From NCBI RefSeq assembly GCF_949628265.1, contig NC_088787.1:28262501-28326500 (forward strand): DNA of 64,000 nucleotides, read 5' to 3'. A model generated the notes under the pieces. That model saw only the letters and a list, made by a program, of their open reading frames with translations, did no database searches and was not told where the DNA came from. Made by a program: the position numbers and the translations under genes. Positions 50,621-64,000 of this stretch are shown piece after piece. The first letter of the stretch is position 1; every line of letters starts with the position of its first letter. This stretch comes from Cloeon dipterum (taxonomy: Eukaryota > Arthropoda > Insecta > Ephemeroptera > Baetidae).

Positions 50621-53600
50621 GAAGAGAGTATTTGAATAATAACCAAAAAAAATTACTAACTTTATATGAAATAAATTAAAACCAACACTGTCCAACTTAC
50701 GTTTTATGTGCATATATCGGTTTTACTAACCTGAGAATTTAAATTGATAATGACTTGGTCAGCACACGCGCTATTCGAAGAGTTACGATGCAGTTTTGAC
50801 CGTTATAACGATGAACCAACTGTCACCATTCATTTGTTTTTCAATTATTTAAGCATTTTTTGCTTACCTGGATGTAATTTGATTTTTAGTATTTGACGTA
50901 TTTGATTGATGACAATAATGTGTGTGAATCGCTTTAGGTGTAGTTATTCACTAATTCACAAATTTATGTATTATTTAAAATATAAATTTTTTGGTTGTTG
51001 TGGAGCTTTATATTTCATATAATAATATATTTGAACGAAGATTAGGAAAAATAAAATAATTAAAAGAGACGGGTAATTTCTATCACATCACATATTCTCA
51101 AATGTGACATTCAATATTCCCTTAACAAAATAAGTACATGAAATTATTCGCAGTATTATTCACTTTTAACTTATTGGTCTTGACATTTAAAATTTAAATA
51201 TTGAAATTTAAAATTAATCATAGGAATAACTATCAACCCTTGAATTTCCCTTTGATCCTCCACCCCTATTTTAACCAATCTAAAAGCGGCAAAAATTCCG
51301 AAAATTCTTCAGCTAAACGCTCACTCTGTCGCCCTGTCTCAGTTGGCGAATTTGCGTCATAAATCGAGTGACAAGCGGTACAATGGACGGATGATGTGCT
51401 GAATGCGAGTTTCCCTACGCATAAATCAGATGACAAGTGAGTAGTGCGTGGAGTTATAATTGGTGAGTGAGTAGTATGAGTCAGGCAGGCAGGTATAACT
51501 GCTATGCGGACACGACACTTGGCACCTAAAGCCACTCTCGCACTGTAGGAAACGAGAGAAACTGTTGCAAAACAACGATTTAATTTTCATGACTCCTCTA
51601 AATCGTATTCCTAACTTTCTTTGTCGTCCCGGCAATAATTTATTGGGACGCGTGTGTATCCGGCAGAATATCGTGCGTCTATATATGTGTCCTCTTCCAC
51701 AAGATACTATAAACACCCTGAGTTACTGTATGTCCGGCTCCAACTCCTTATTACTTGTATGAGTTGTCCTGCCAGTGTAATTGAGGAGAGAAAGAAAAAA
51801 CTGTATATTAGTTTCTTGTGACTTTTTCTCGAGAGTTCCTTTGAATTTTCAGATACATAACAACTAGAGCTAAATGTGCCAAGTGGTATAGGTGCTATAT
51901 TTAATCGCATAAATCATGTCATTACTTTCTTCACTGTTTGAAAGTGAGTAGATAAAATATTAAACTTGAAGAAATAGGGAAAAATCTTGTGGGTTGAATT
52001 TAATTCGTTGCTCGCTTCTCTCTTTATTTGCACTCTGAAATGAGTGTAGGCGGACGATTTCATTGGTCGCTGTTTCAAAATTTTCCGCAGCTGATTCTAT
52101 GGCTTTGAAATTTGTTTTGGAGGTCAACGAGGTAAAGTACTGCTAATGAGGCCTGCGGGGCCGAAACAGTTGTGCGTGTGGTAGTAATTTTTTTACAATT
52201 TTTCAACTTTGTAAGCCTTCCACGCGTTTGTTTGCTAGTGGGAGTATTGTCATTGTAAAATCAGTAGAAGTGAATGTTGATTGTTGATTTTACCCGTCGT
52301 TAAATAATTGGATTCTGCACAAATTTCAGCTAATATTTTGACATCACTTCTGAGAAAAGATGCTACTCTAAATTTTTAAAGCGGGGGTGTCGGATGACAA
52401 TTTTAAACTCTTAATAATACAGTTCAATTCGCGTAGGCTTTTAGGACATTTGAAAGCGCTACAGGAATGGAGCTACTCAAATGTTTGTTGATTCGAAAGT
52501 ATTTACAAAATCCAGTTCCACGTATCGCTGCCGAGAAACCTAATCTCGCAATTTTTCCGCGCTGCCGATCGTTTTTCTGCGTCACGTAGGCATCGGATGT
52601 GTAGGCGGTGGGATCGAAGGCGAAGCAATAAATACCCGCGGAGAAATTCCTTCAGGTTTGAGTGACACACGGCTGGTGGGTTGGAGGTTATGCAAGGAAA
52701 TGGAGTGACAAGTCGCCTGGCCAGCGGTGCACGGCCAAGTGGCCGGCGTCTTATTTCCTGACCACCGCACACTCGGGAAAAGAGAAGGAAAGCGTGACCC
52801 GCTTTCCCGACACGTTTGCAGCCAATGCGATTGAGGGAAAATAAGGGAGTAGATCAGCACTCCACTGCTTTTTCTCGCTGCAAAGTGACACCTGGAAAGC
52901 TAAAAGAGAATATATGTGAGAGGGTTCGGCGATTACATTAAAGAATGGTTCTGTGCGCTGTTTTAATGCCTTCGCTTCACTTGGATGTCAGAGTAGAATG
53001 CTCGATGTGAAATTCAGTTGAAAAGTGGAGCAATCTTGAATTATGAATTTATCAAAGTTTCAAATTTATTATATAGTTTGAAAGACTCTCATGGTCATGA
53101 TTTATCTATTAATTTACCTCATTTTCACATTGCAAATTAAAACTAGAGCAGATTTTTAAAATCAAAATACAAATAAAACAACGAAAAATTAAGCGAATCA
53201 AGGTCTTTTATAATAAAATTAAATTCACTCGTAAAAGTTATGCACTGAATCCATTGAAAGCATCATTATTTGTTGTATCGTATATTCTTCCTTCAAGTCG
53301 TATTCAGTTTGAAATCAAATAAAAGAAGTTTAATCATACAAGAATATTTAAAAACACGACCTATAACAAAAATTACGCAGGGAAAAATGGGCTGCAGTCA
53401 CTAGCATTGCTGCACAATCGATTGAGAGCCAATGTCATCACTTAGCAAAGAAAGTGCATCTTTTATCTAGGACAACTAGCACGAGGCTTTATAATTATCA
53501 GAAATTTAATTGATTTTATTTTAATTAAAGGAAATAATTTTTGGGCTTGCAATAAATGATCCCTGAAAGCTGTAACGGGATTGTGCTATTTGGAAATGTA

Positions 53601-56600
53601 AGAAATTGCTGGCTGGTCCACCTCGTGAGAATGCGAGCACATATAAAGCACCACGTCAATTTGAATTTGCTGCGAATATTCTGTCAGCCACTATCGGAAG
53701 CGGACCACATTTTTGCCTCTCTTTCACTTGTCGGTTCCAATTGGCGGCGCTTTTGTGGCCGGCGAGCGGGTGTTTTTACGCCGGGGTCAGTGAAAGGGAG
53801 GTTGCTGGGGTGACGTGAACGAGTTCCCTAATTCCGACCAAACGAACTTGTACTGCGAAATGCTTTGAAGTTCACCAGCCGGAATATTATTGGCCGCCGA
53901 AGGTGCGTTGCCATTGTCACGCCAACTCTACGCAGCAAGGTTTTTCGAACATTTTGCTTAAATCGCTTCGCCCCAGGTATTTGGGATTGCTAAATGAAAC
54001 GTTGCATATTTTTTTATTTATATATTAGAACGTATTTTGAAACAAACAAATTCATACTTTTGTTGTCCAAATTGCACAAAAAGCTTCACTTTTGCTCTTA
54101 GTTTAACATATTTATTCTCTTCTTTATCCGACTCGGGTCTTTTCAGAAAAGGGTTTTTACTAGATACAGTGATTTATATATTTTGTGATAATACCAGACA
54201 ATCGCTTTGTGGTCTGATTTATAAAAGATATTCTTTTTTCTCTTTTATACCCTTTATTTTCTGGGAAATAATGCCTGCCGCGTTTACCAGCTAAACTACT
54301 GGAAATTTTTAAATGAGATAAAGCTTTATTTTTGCTTTCCACGTTTCAACTACGATTCTTCTGTAGAAAATGTTCGTCTGTATATTTCTTTGCTCTAATT
54401 GAACAAAATTCAAATATGCAAACGCTACATAATTAAATGACCAGTGGATGAACGAGACAACTGAAATAAAAGTTTTCATGGTCAACAGTGGCGGCATAAT
54501 TTGCACGAGCATAATGTTGGCAGGCAATTAGTGGTGTTTTGCAGATGTTGCAGGGCGACAACCAGCGAGAGCACTTAGCATGCGGCCGAGTAAAGGTTGT
54601 AAAGCAGCTCGCGGGCTGCACTTAATGTGACCGAAACAAGGCGCGCTTTCTCTGCTGTCCCTCGCAGCAGAAGCATAAAGTGCTTCTGCACAAACAAAAC
54701 TATTTCACGCGGACAATAAACTAATTTCCTCGACTGTTGTACATAACTTAACGCGTGGCTAATTTGCATCCAGGCAGGCAACTTCACTCAAGTACAACTA
54801 TGTGTGCTTTCACAAAAGTTCAACCGTTTTCTGCAACTTATAGGACTAATTTCCAGAAACACCACGCTAAACTTAGCATCTCCGAAATGCATAAATATAT
54901 TTGTTTCATGAATGCATTGCTGAACTTTCCTATTCAGTTGAGTTTCTACAAAAGTTCATTTTCACTTTTTATCAGCTCTGTTTGACACGGGCTGAGTATT
55001 TCCTTGAGCAGAAGCTTTGAAAAATAAATTCCATTTCAAGTTCGGAGGGTTTTCACCGGCTGAAATACTACAGAAAATTAATTTGTCTATCGGTAAAAGC
55101 TTGCAAAAATATGAATATGCATTTAAAGTGTAGCAAGCTGCAATCCATTGATAAATTAAATGAGAAAAAATATTCCAGAAATTAGAAAAATCTACATTTG
55201 AATGAATATGACGTAATGGAATTATGTTAACGAAGGCTATTCATTAAGTTAGACGGAATCAGAGCGTAAATTTTCTATTTCTATTAATTATCTTAATGAG
55301 GCTGCAACCTACTATTTCTCATCCAGTCTTGTTTAGCTTGCAAATGCAAATTCAGCAACTTTTCCTTTTAGAATGTGGGTGATCTAATAGAACGCTGCTT
55401 GTGCGTACTAAAATGCTAGTCGTTAAATAGAAAAAGCATACACATAAATGAATTTAATTAGGTCAGAGGCGGCTCAAAGGAATCAGGCGTGGAACTGGCT
55501 GCTGCGGGAGGCATTATTTTTGTTGTAAAAAGTGCGTAAAAGCAGACAAAAGGGAGGAAAAGCTTTAAAACAGCCCGCCGCCGGCGATATTTAAATGAAA
55601 CGAGGCCGTGGATAGGCATCTGTATGTGCGTGTATTATTGTTTTATTATTGCCTGGCAGCAGTTAAATTGCATAACGCCGACGCCTTCTGCGTGCGAGTG
55701 AGCAGCGCCGGCGTTATAAAACAATCCCGTCCATAAAGGCGGCGTAAAAGCCGCCTGGGATGTAATGCGTTGCTCAGATTTACGAGCCGCAAGCCGCGAT
55801 TGAATTTGGCCGATTCATCGATCTGACTCTCGGCCTCAGGAGCCATCGACACACTGACCTTTTAATGTGTGTTTGCAGAGCCTGCTTTGTGCACCGCAGT
55901 TAGAAGCACGCTCAACCGCTGCTGTTGTCCATTTAACAAAGGACACACTTGGCTTCGCCTAGAATTTCTCACCGCTAACTTTATTTGTTATTTGTATATA
56001 GCTTTGTGTTTTTTTTCTTCAATAGCTCTCTTGGGGAAGCTAGACTAAAAATAAGCAGCAGAGCTTCCCTTGCCCCACACCTACAGGCCAATACTTAAAT
56101 TTATGAAAATGATAATTGGTGATGTGCTACCAAAAATAGAGCAAAATATTGAACTAAAATATCATGATAATGAATAGTTTTTTCCATTCTAAAAGGGCCA
56201 TAATGATCAAATAAGAGGGTACATCCTAAATAATTTTTTTGTTTTCCTCTAATTTCTGAGTTAGCTAAAACTTATCAGAATAAAATCAAAAAATGAAGTT
56301 AAAAATCAAGTCTGCCAGTGTCTTAATTTTAAAATACATATATTAATCTGCTTCTATCTTCCCCCCTAATAAGTCTCTTAAAAAAAGGTATCTCATTTAG
56401 CAAACGTTGAGAGCAAAAAAGCCGATAAGATCTTTGTTCCCCGCATCAAAACAACAAAGCCCAAATAAAGTAGACTATTTTACGTGGAGCTTAGGAACTG
56501 CTGTTGCCTTGACACTACACCAAAGAACACGTTTCCAATTAATGTTCCAGAAGGTTCATCGCGGCGTCGAAAGGCAAGAAGTCGGGAAGACATACGGAGC

Positions 56601-59552
56601 CAGCTAATCATTGCTATCACAGGCACTGAGGATTCGCAGGAAGCCAGATCATTGTAATGAATTTTTCCGCGCTGCCAGGGGCAAAGGGTTGTGCCAGTCT
56701 GGCGGTGCCGCGAGTAATTACAAGCTAATAGATCACTCACGTGCGCCTGCTAATAACACACACGACGGCAGCCAGCAGTTACCATGTTAATAATAAGCCG
56801 ACGAGCTGATTTGCTGCGTCTACTCGCGCGCAGCGCAGAACAATAATATCGCAGCTGTCGCCCCCATAATTAGGCAATGCCTCTTCCTCTCGCTCCAATT
56901 TGCTCTCTTGGGCGCAATTAAATCAACTTGCCGATGGATTTACCTCTGTGCAATTTGCTCTTCTTTCTCGCCAAAGGACGAATTTATTTCGGTCGTGTTC
57001 CGCGAACGTTACAAAACGGTTTCCAATTCCAAGCGTGTTGACTCTTCTGCGTCACTTGTTTTCCGACTCAATCTGTTTCGGACTCTCATTCCCACGAGAA
57101 AAGTTGGATTTTTGAAAGAAGAAACTTTTTTCAAATAGATGTATATTTGATTTGGTGCTCACCAAATTCCCTATTGATTGAGTGAATCATTTATGTTAAA
57201 GTGATGTTAAAATTCCAATTTTATCAGCAAGGGAATTTTGGCCTAGGCTAGATGCAGAATTTTTAAGATGTTGAATAGGAGAAAACTTAAATCTCCAAAA
57301 ATGGAATATATTTCTAAAATCATGTAGCCAGGAAATTGAAATTGTTCTAATATTTTTCATTTTGTCATGTAGCCTGGCATAATGTGAATAAAAATTCAAC
57401 TGGAGGTGTCATTTGATGTCAAATTTCTAACAATTATGCAATTATGAAACTTTGAGAAGTTTTTTGGTCAAAATTTTCATAATTGATTAACAAATAACAT
57501 GTGTTTGATCAAAATCGGTGAAAATTGGGTCACATACAAAACTTGATGAGAAAAATCAACCGATAAGTTTTTAGTTTCCAAAATTACTGTGGCTTGTTCA
57601 GAGCTCAATAGCCTTAAGAAAATATTTCATATATTCTGAAAGGGGATTATATCAATTTTTACTGTCGGATTAAAAATTGTCTATGCCTTTTAAAAGAACT
57701 GAAAAATATTATTTGTAAACAGTTTTTTTCGTAGTTTGTTTCAATGACGATGGAGCTAGGTTATAGCTATTAATCATCTCAGTAAAGTTCAAGCAATTAC
57801 CTAGAAGAAATGTCGAGTTATTCCTTATTTATCTGTCCTTCTAGAGACTTTCATTAAGTTAAAAAACTGCAGATCTATTGAAGCGTATTGTCCAGTTTGT
57901 AAATTGTCATATTTCATGATTGAAAGTAGCTTCACTAATATTCGTTCGAAAAACCCTTATGGGTGTTACTCTTTAGCATGTGAGTTGACACTTTGATAGC
58001 GTTGCTTTTCAATTAGCCTAAGGCACGGGGATGAACTCTTCATTTTTCGTATTCAAAATACAGAAGCATCAGTGGCTCTATTTTGGTGACCTTTGTTGAA
58101 TAATTGGAAACCCGAGTGTTGTGCCACTGCCAGATATTTTTACCGCAAATGTCCCTCGAGCTAAACTGAGCCAAAAGTAAAAATCTCATCTCTAATTTCC
58201 CTTGCAATTAAAAAAAGCTGCGATTTCCATTCCGGTTTGCAATTTCACTTTTGCCCCTGGGACGCGAGATAAGGGCGTACATGCAAGCGCTCACGCTGAC
58301 AGGGTTGATTATGGAACATATGCATGCACCGGCCCTTTCATTTGGCTTGCACCAGAGCCCCATTAAGGGTGCCGCGCCGAGCTGCTTATTCGCAATACCA
58401 CCATCTGACCCAATTTTGGGATGATTGTTCGCTGGTAATGCGCTGCGACCTTTCCAGCAGCAGCCACCACGAGTAGGGAAACACCCTTACTCACCCCTGG
58501 AATGCGTTAAGAAGTTTTTGCCGCTATTTTTCTTCGCCATATTATGTACACATATAGCAGCGCACAATAATAACATTCCGAGCTGCCCTTTTCACCCCTG
58601 CCTGTGTCGTTTAATATAATTTTTATTTTGCTGCTTTGCTAGCCACCGGCATTTCGCATTATGCAGAAATTTGCGCAAGAATTCTCGTCGAGCACTCGTA
58701 CTGCAATTACTCCCGTGACGCATCACTCGCAAACTATCCAATTACCACGCGCAGCTTTTGCAACAAGGGCGAGAAAGAGCCCTTATATTCCAATCTCTGC
58801 GTTTGATTTAATGAGAAAACTATGTGCTAATAATTGCAGCGAACTCAACCCCGTAATTTTCAATAGATCTGCAGAAATCAACATTGAAACTGCACTCTCT
58901 AAACAATAGAAAATGGAGTTTCTTCAGTCAATACTCTCAACTCAAAGAGTTAAATTAATATTAACTCTATGCTGGAGCAACAATTATTATTATTATCTTG
59001 GTGCTCGTGAGAAATCGCGTGGGATGATCATAATGCAAAATAAATTTTCTTTCTATATGCCAATTCAACCACAATTTATGTTGCATTTAACTAGAGTCCA
59101 TTTGAGAAAGGTTCATGTGTCAAAATCTTTTAAGAAATTTCAATGTTAGACTGTTAAAATCTTCATGATATTGATCTAATTTATTGCAGGGAAATGAGAG
59201 ATTTCGTATTTTGTAGTACTTAACTAGTATGCGAGTGCTAAATTAATATTCGAACGGGGGCAGCGAGATGACTACGGTCTGATTTATTCGTTTTTACGCA
59301 AGCGTTGTTGCCTTTTTTCATCTGTATACTACCTCTGACCTATGCATTACTTATAGCCCATTTTGCACCACAAAATTGAAAAAAATTGTTAGCATCGCAA
59401 AATTTAAAAAATTTCTAAGAAGTGTCTGGCATTTCCGATCTTGCTAAACATTTATTTAGTCTTAAATTATTAACAATATTATGTTTACGTGACTAATACC
59501 AATTTCGAAATATTTCTGGTCTTTAACAGAGCTGAAAAAACTCTCCGATTTG
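50621..59552. other. Intergenic, no gene recognised
   Basis: Nine kilobases without a credible exon. GC-richer blocks occur at about 52.5-52.85, 53.6-53.95, 55.5-55.95 and 56.5-57.0 kb. The last contains clustered TAATTA/ATTA homeodomain-type cores and a CAGCTGTC E-box, which may mark regulatory DNA. A small inverted repeat (AATTATGAAA with TTTTCATAATT) lies at about 57442-57483. Confidence 0.45.
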
Positions 59553-59588
59553 TATCCGTGTTGAAACCCATGGGTTTTAACACGGATA
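59553..59588. repeat. 36-bp near-perfect palindrome
   Basis: TATCCGTGTT at the left end mirrors AACACGGATA at the right end around the centre ACCCATGGGT. Only one base pair is mismatched over 18 pairs, with no spacer. It could be a dimer binding site, a cruciform-prone site or the relic of a transposon end. Confidence 0.93.
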
Positions 59589-62500
59589 ATTGCAATTAGC
59601 TATCCTGAAATCGATTTTTTTTGCAAGGAAAATAGACGAAAATTCACCGTTAAAGGTTACAAAAACAAGACTAAAAAATCAGACTTGTGTTTTTCACTGA
59701 TCTAATAAAGGTTATTTTTCTTGTAGAGATGAGCTCGACATTTGATGAAAAATTCAAAAAAATACAGTGGTAGCAGTGCACTGTCGAAACCTTTCGTTCG
59801 AGACGATCTGGATGGAGGCAAAGGTCAAATGCACAGGAATTGCTGTGCGGACGAGTCACTAATTGCAGCCAGCGGGCAAAGTATTGACATAGCAGCCGTG
59901 TGTGCCTATTAAAAATATTGAATTACTGGTTCAGCCGCGCGCGCAACGACCCCCACGAGTGTAATTCACTCGGGGCTTGATGCGCCGCTGATGAGAATTG
60001 ATTTTCCGCGTAATTTGGTCCAATCGGCTGAATTATTATTATCATCATTCGCTGCTGCAACATTTCAGCACAATTTCAACCGACGCACTTGTAATCCGGC
60101 CGCGAGTATGTGCGTTTCGAAATTGCTGCAGGCATACATCACCAAGGCACAAAATAATTGCAGGCTTCGAATTCCAAACAATAATTGAAAAATGAGGTCT
60201 GGAATGGTTTATTGCGAATCAAAATCATTTTAGTTTCGAAGCTTCATTAAACATGATGGAATGTAGGCTGCGCATTTGTGCTCCAAAATATCAAACTCCA
60301 AATTTTCGTGGATATTTTAATTTTTAGCGTGAAAGCTATAAATGAATATTTTGCATAAAAACATTTTACTTTTTCCAAACATTCCACACGTGTTTTACTA
60401 ACAATAAGCAACAAAATCAATGGCAGACGAGGGTCGGTCTCACACCAAACCTAGGAACACATGTGGAGTGTAGGAAAGAGCCCGTATTGGGTGGGACGAG
60501 TGCGTTGATCAACGGGGTAAACACGGAAAATACTCTCGCAGGTCACTGGCTGCCGGCGGTGGTAATTACACCGCGCTTTCCAACTCATTGTAGCTCTATA
60601 CGCGTGCGTGCAGCTCGAGGAACCAAATAATTAATAAGCAAATAGCCGGTGGCAATGCAAAACGCATTCACTTTTGCCAGCTGCTGGCGACGAGGTCAAA
60701 TATTTGCTCATTGTCTTGTTTGATTCGCAAACAGCAGGTGTGCTGCGTGATGGACATTTAACTCGGCGCCTCCCTGCGCCGCGCGCTGCATTTAGCATTG
60801 TACATGCTGTACACACACATGCTGTGTGTGTTCAGTCCCGCGGCACAGCTTGGCAGGTAAAACGCCCCCCGAGTTTGGCGTCTGTATGAGACTTGAACCC
60901 GATCGCACGCCGACGAATATCAATATTTGACATTCGACACGTCGCCTAACTTTTCGCGCTCGACAGGCAGCTGCTGGTGGGGTTGGCCTTGATTGATTAA
61001 ACACCGCTCCTCTTCCAATCAACTCATAACGGGTGGTTGTTAATTTAGGACTGTTTTCAAAAAGTTGTGTGCTTTTTTAGTCAAACCGAGGCATAAATTT
61101 AATTAGCAAAACCTTGTTGTAAGTATGCAACCCCATTGCATCGCTATTCTGTGGGAAACATACTTTTTAACTCGTTTTTCAAACGCTAATAATTTCTGGC
61201 CGCTAACAACTATTTTCCCAATTTTAAATTGCTTTTACACTTTCTACTTTACAGAGATTTGCTACAAAGTTTATATGATTCCATGGTATTCCATTGTATT
61301 TAACGTATTTAATGGCTTCTTGACAGATTTAAATAATAATTTCAAATATATTTAAAAAAACAAGAAATAAATTTCTCCGATGTTTACTGTTTTAACTAAT
61401 AATCCTATTCTAGAATGAAAAAATTGTCCTTTATTCACACAATTCGACAGTTCTTAAAAATATCATAGTAAAACATGTTAACATAACAAAATTTAAGCAG
61501 ACTCCCTCAGTTGGCACTTTTTGGATGCTCACGCAAACGTAATTTTGCGCGTTTTGGCTGATAAACCGCCAAAATGTGCTTTGGTAAACAGAAAGGTGCA
61601 CATTTCGCAGCTGCTAGAGACCCACCCGCGCGGCTCCATTATAAATTTGACATTCTTGATAAAGGACGCAAATGGGAATTTGGGGATGGCGCGTGCAGCC
61701 AGAGGGTCGTGTTTGAAATTTACGTGCGAGCTGCATGATGAAACCACTTAGCCTGGCGCGCCCCCGCAAGGACGCAGGTCTCGCCCCCGGTGTTCGTTCG
61801 CGTATCATATTATGTTTTGTTCCTCCGTTTTGTTTCGTATGGCACCGACGACGCACTTTCACTCGCCCCGCCTCGCTGAAGGTCGCTTGTTAAAGTTCAG
61901 CTGCGCGTGTCTGCAGAAAAGTCAACAAATTTCGCGTGCCACAGGGGAAATTCGGTACCTAGATGAAAATCAATTTGTCCGAATTAAATAATCGCTTGTC
62001 AATTTATTTATGGCTACCCGTGAATAATGGATGAGCACCAGCGCCGGCACTCACCGTCTGATTTATGACCAGAGTGAGATACAATTTATTCGTTGATGCC
62101 CCGTGTTCATCCGTGCTATTTGATTTCGCCGGTGACACCCGTGGAGATCTTCAAATAACCTGCCATATTGCCAGAATTCGATATTTCTCATTATATTTTT
62201 ACATTTTTCGTTCTCACTTTCAGAAAGCAATAAACTATATTTCAAAAACCAACTATATATGGAATCTCTAGCAGCAACAATCCATACTTAGGTGTATACA
62301 ATAAAAATTAAGACAAGCAGCAACACTTAAATCCAGATTTTTCTGCTGCCTTTTTTTAGTTAGATTTTTATACTACTCATCGTGATTTATTCAATGGAGG
62401 GTGTCTAAATTGCTAGGAAATTTATCTTTTAAGAAAAAATCGATTTTAAGCAGATCGAAATCATTGGATAAATTTTCTCGTAATTTTTTACAGCAACGCC

Positions 62501-64000
62501 TTGTTAAATTTAAATAAAAATTATTACAGGATTATTACAGGAAAGAATGTTGTGTTCCTGAATAAATATTTTTACCAGATTGATCGTTTCACTAGTCTTT
62601 AATAACTTTGGTTTTGTCCTCCTATGGGCCACTTTGTTTATCAGAAACTATGCTAACCTTTATTACGTGCTTGATTTTGACATGTGATACATTTATTTAT
62701 TTCTAAGTAAATTGCTAGAGAAACATCTACAATAATGCAGATCCACTTTAATTAATATTAGTGAAAATCTGATTAATGTGACAATTGTTCTCATCGTATT
62801 TTACTGGTGGGAAAAATCACTTTAGATAATTTATAAGTTTGCAGATTTCTGAACAGTTTTTACTTTCTTGCGTAATCCTTTAAAGAATGTGGACAGTGAA
62901 AAATATATGTGGAATTTGAAATCAACTCAATTTTACGCGTCAGTTCTGACGTGAATTACCACATATGTACAAAAATTTTAATAAGCTGACGTGCGTGCTA
63001 GGCAAAGAAGATCGAAATGAAAGGGTCATCCATTTATTTATAGAAAATGTCTGCACCACGAGATTCGTTCTGTTCGCACAACGTATATATGGCTGCGTAA
63101 TATTCTGTGACACTTTTCACATGCGCATATTTTGGCGTCGCACGCGTTTTTGTTGTTACCTGTCAGCGCCGACAAAATGCTGGGCGTTGGTATGCCCGAC
63201 AATATTCTCGTTTGGGCCCCTGGGTGGCTGTGTGCAGGAAGAAGAGCGAGCAAAAATTCGGCACTCGAGAAATATGCGCGCCATTATTCATACATCAAAA
63301 TATGTCTTGTGCAAGCTCTCTTTGCGCCAGCGGCATGGTAGCCCAGCATCCTAGCACAAGAGGAAACCTTGGAAATAGCCTGCTGAGTGGGCAGCTGGTC
63401 TCCTTTGTTGTAAAATACATAACAAGAATAATAAAAAATTTAAATTGACTGAAACGTTCACATTATCGGAAACGTGAAAACTGCATTAAGTCTATCGATT
63501 TCATTCGCTTCTTGAAGGTCAAAATTATTGCACTGTAAGACATTGAAGTACTAAACCAAGAGCGTAAGAGTAAATTGTACTGGAATTTTATATTTGATAG
63601 TTAATATACGGAATGACAATTGAGGCTTCTAGGGTTCCTGGTGAATAAAACATTAGCATTTTTTTAAAATTATTGTCAAATTATTTATCTGGTTATTTAC
63701 ATTTAATTATATATTATTTACTTTTGCGTGGCAAATTCGATTGAAACACCACTCTGCCACTAAAATTATTCATGATTTAATTAAAAGGGTGGAAAATAAA
63801 GTTAATATACTAAAAGCTTCTGCCTCAAAACTGGCGCGCAAAAATTTATTTTGCAACAGCCTACCTGGCTATTTTTTGAGCGGTACGATGGCTTAAAGAG
63901 ATCAAAAGAATGTTTCGTAAAGGAGCAGTGGTAATAAATTAATTAGCTGTGTGACGGGTACCGGCCCCCGACCGTTCCGAAAAATTCACAAAAGCAGCAC
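59589..64000. other. Intergenic, no gene recognised
   Basis: AT-rich with GC-richer blocks at about 59.9-60.2, 60.4-61.0, 61.5-61.95 and 63.0-63.4 kb. Overlapping frames in those blocks match no family. A CA/TG-rich inverted repeat occurs around 60803-60832. Confidence 0.45.

Noticed and set aside
1..64000. CRISPR arrays, operons, ribosome binding sites
   Set aside because: The window is animal nuclear DNA with spliced genes; no spaced direct-repeat array or prokaryotic gene layout is present.

Overview
This is a window of animal nuclear DNA, almost certainly from an insect or close arthropod relative. The support is three divergent seven-helix chemoreceptor genes of the insect gustatory-receptor (GR) type, a PIWI-clade Argonaute, a secreted C-type lectin with insect-like short introns, a eukaryotic tRNA-Glu with a Pol III T-run terminator, and dispersed MITE, SINE-like and LINE-like repeats. 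The sequence is AT-rich and gene-poor. Lineage below arthropod level cannot be fixed from this sequence. All multi-exon models were built by eye from splice signals, reading-frame phase and family conservation.

Layout. 1-4.6 kb: intergenic, with a long GA tract and one unassigned ORF. 4.67-9.2 kb, minus strand: a tandem array of three GR genes (about 378, 355 and 375 residues), each a long 5' coding region followed by short phase-0 exons. GR1 and GR3 end in the exon series expected for the family. GR2 has lost the last two exon boundaries and ends 6 bp before the GR1 start codon. A 414-bp inverted-repeat element sits in GR3 intron 1. 10.0 kb: tRNA-Glu(CTC). 10.1-21.6 kb: intergenic. 21.6-22.6 kb, minus strand: a seven-exon secreted C-type lectin (223 aa, EPN motif) with one likely GC-AG intron. 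23-25.9 kb: a TATG-rich tract and a 392-bp hAT-like MITE with a perfect 8-bp target duplication. 25.9-31.6 kb, plus strand: a 13-exon PIWI-clade gene (838 aa). 31.8-64 kb: no gene found, but three copies and a fragment of a 355-400 bp SINE-like family, a degraded LINE 3' end and a near-perfect 36-bp palindrome.

Roles. The GR genes are chemosensory membrane receptors and look like a local tandem expansion. The lectin is probably a secreted sugar-binding, possibly immune, protein. The PIWI protein acts in piRNA silencing of transposons and carries arginine-glycine repeats typical of Tudor-binding PIWI proteins. These three sets have no evident operational link.

The two most notable details are in the PIWI gene. 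The slicer tetrad reads D-D-D-H instead of D-E-D-H, and an apparent 18-residue insertion in the PIWI domain is best explained as a 54-nt stop-free intron.
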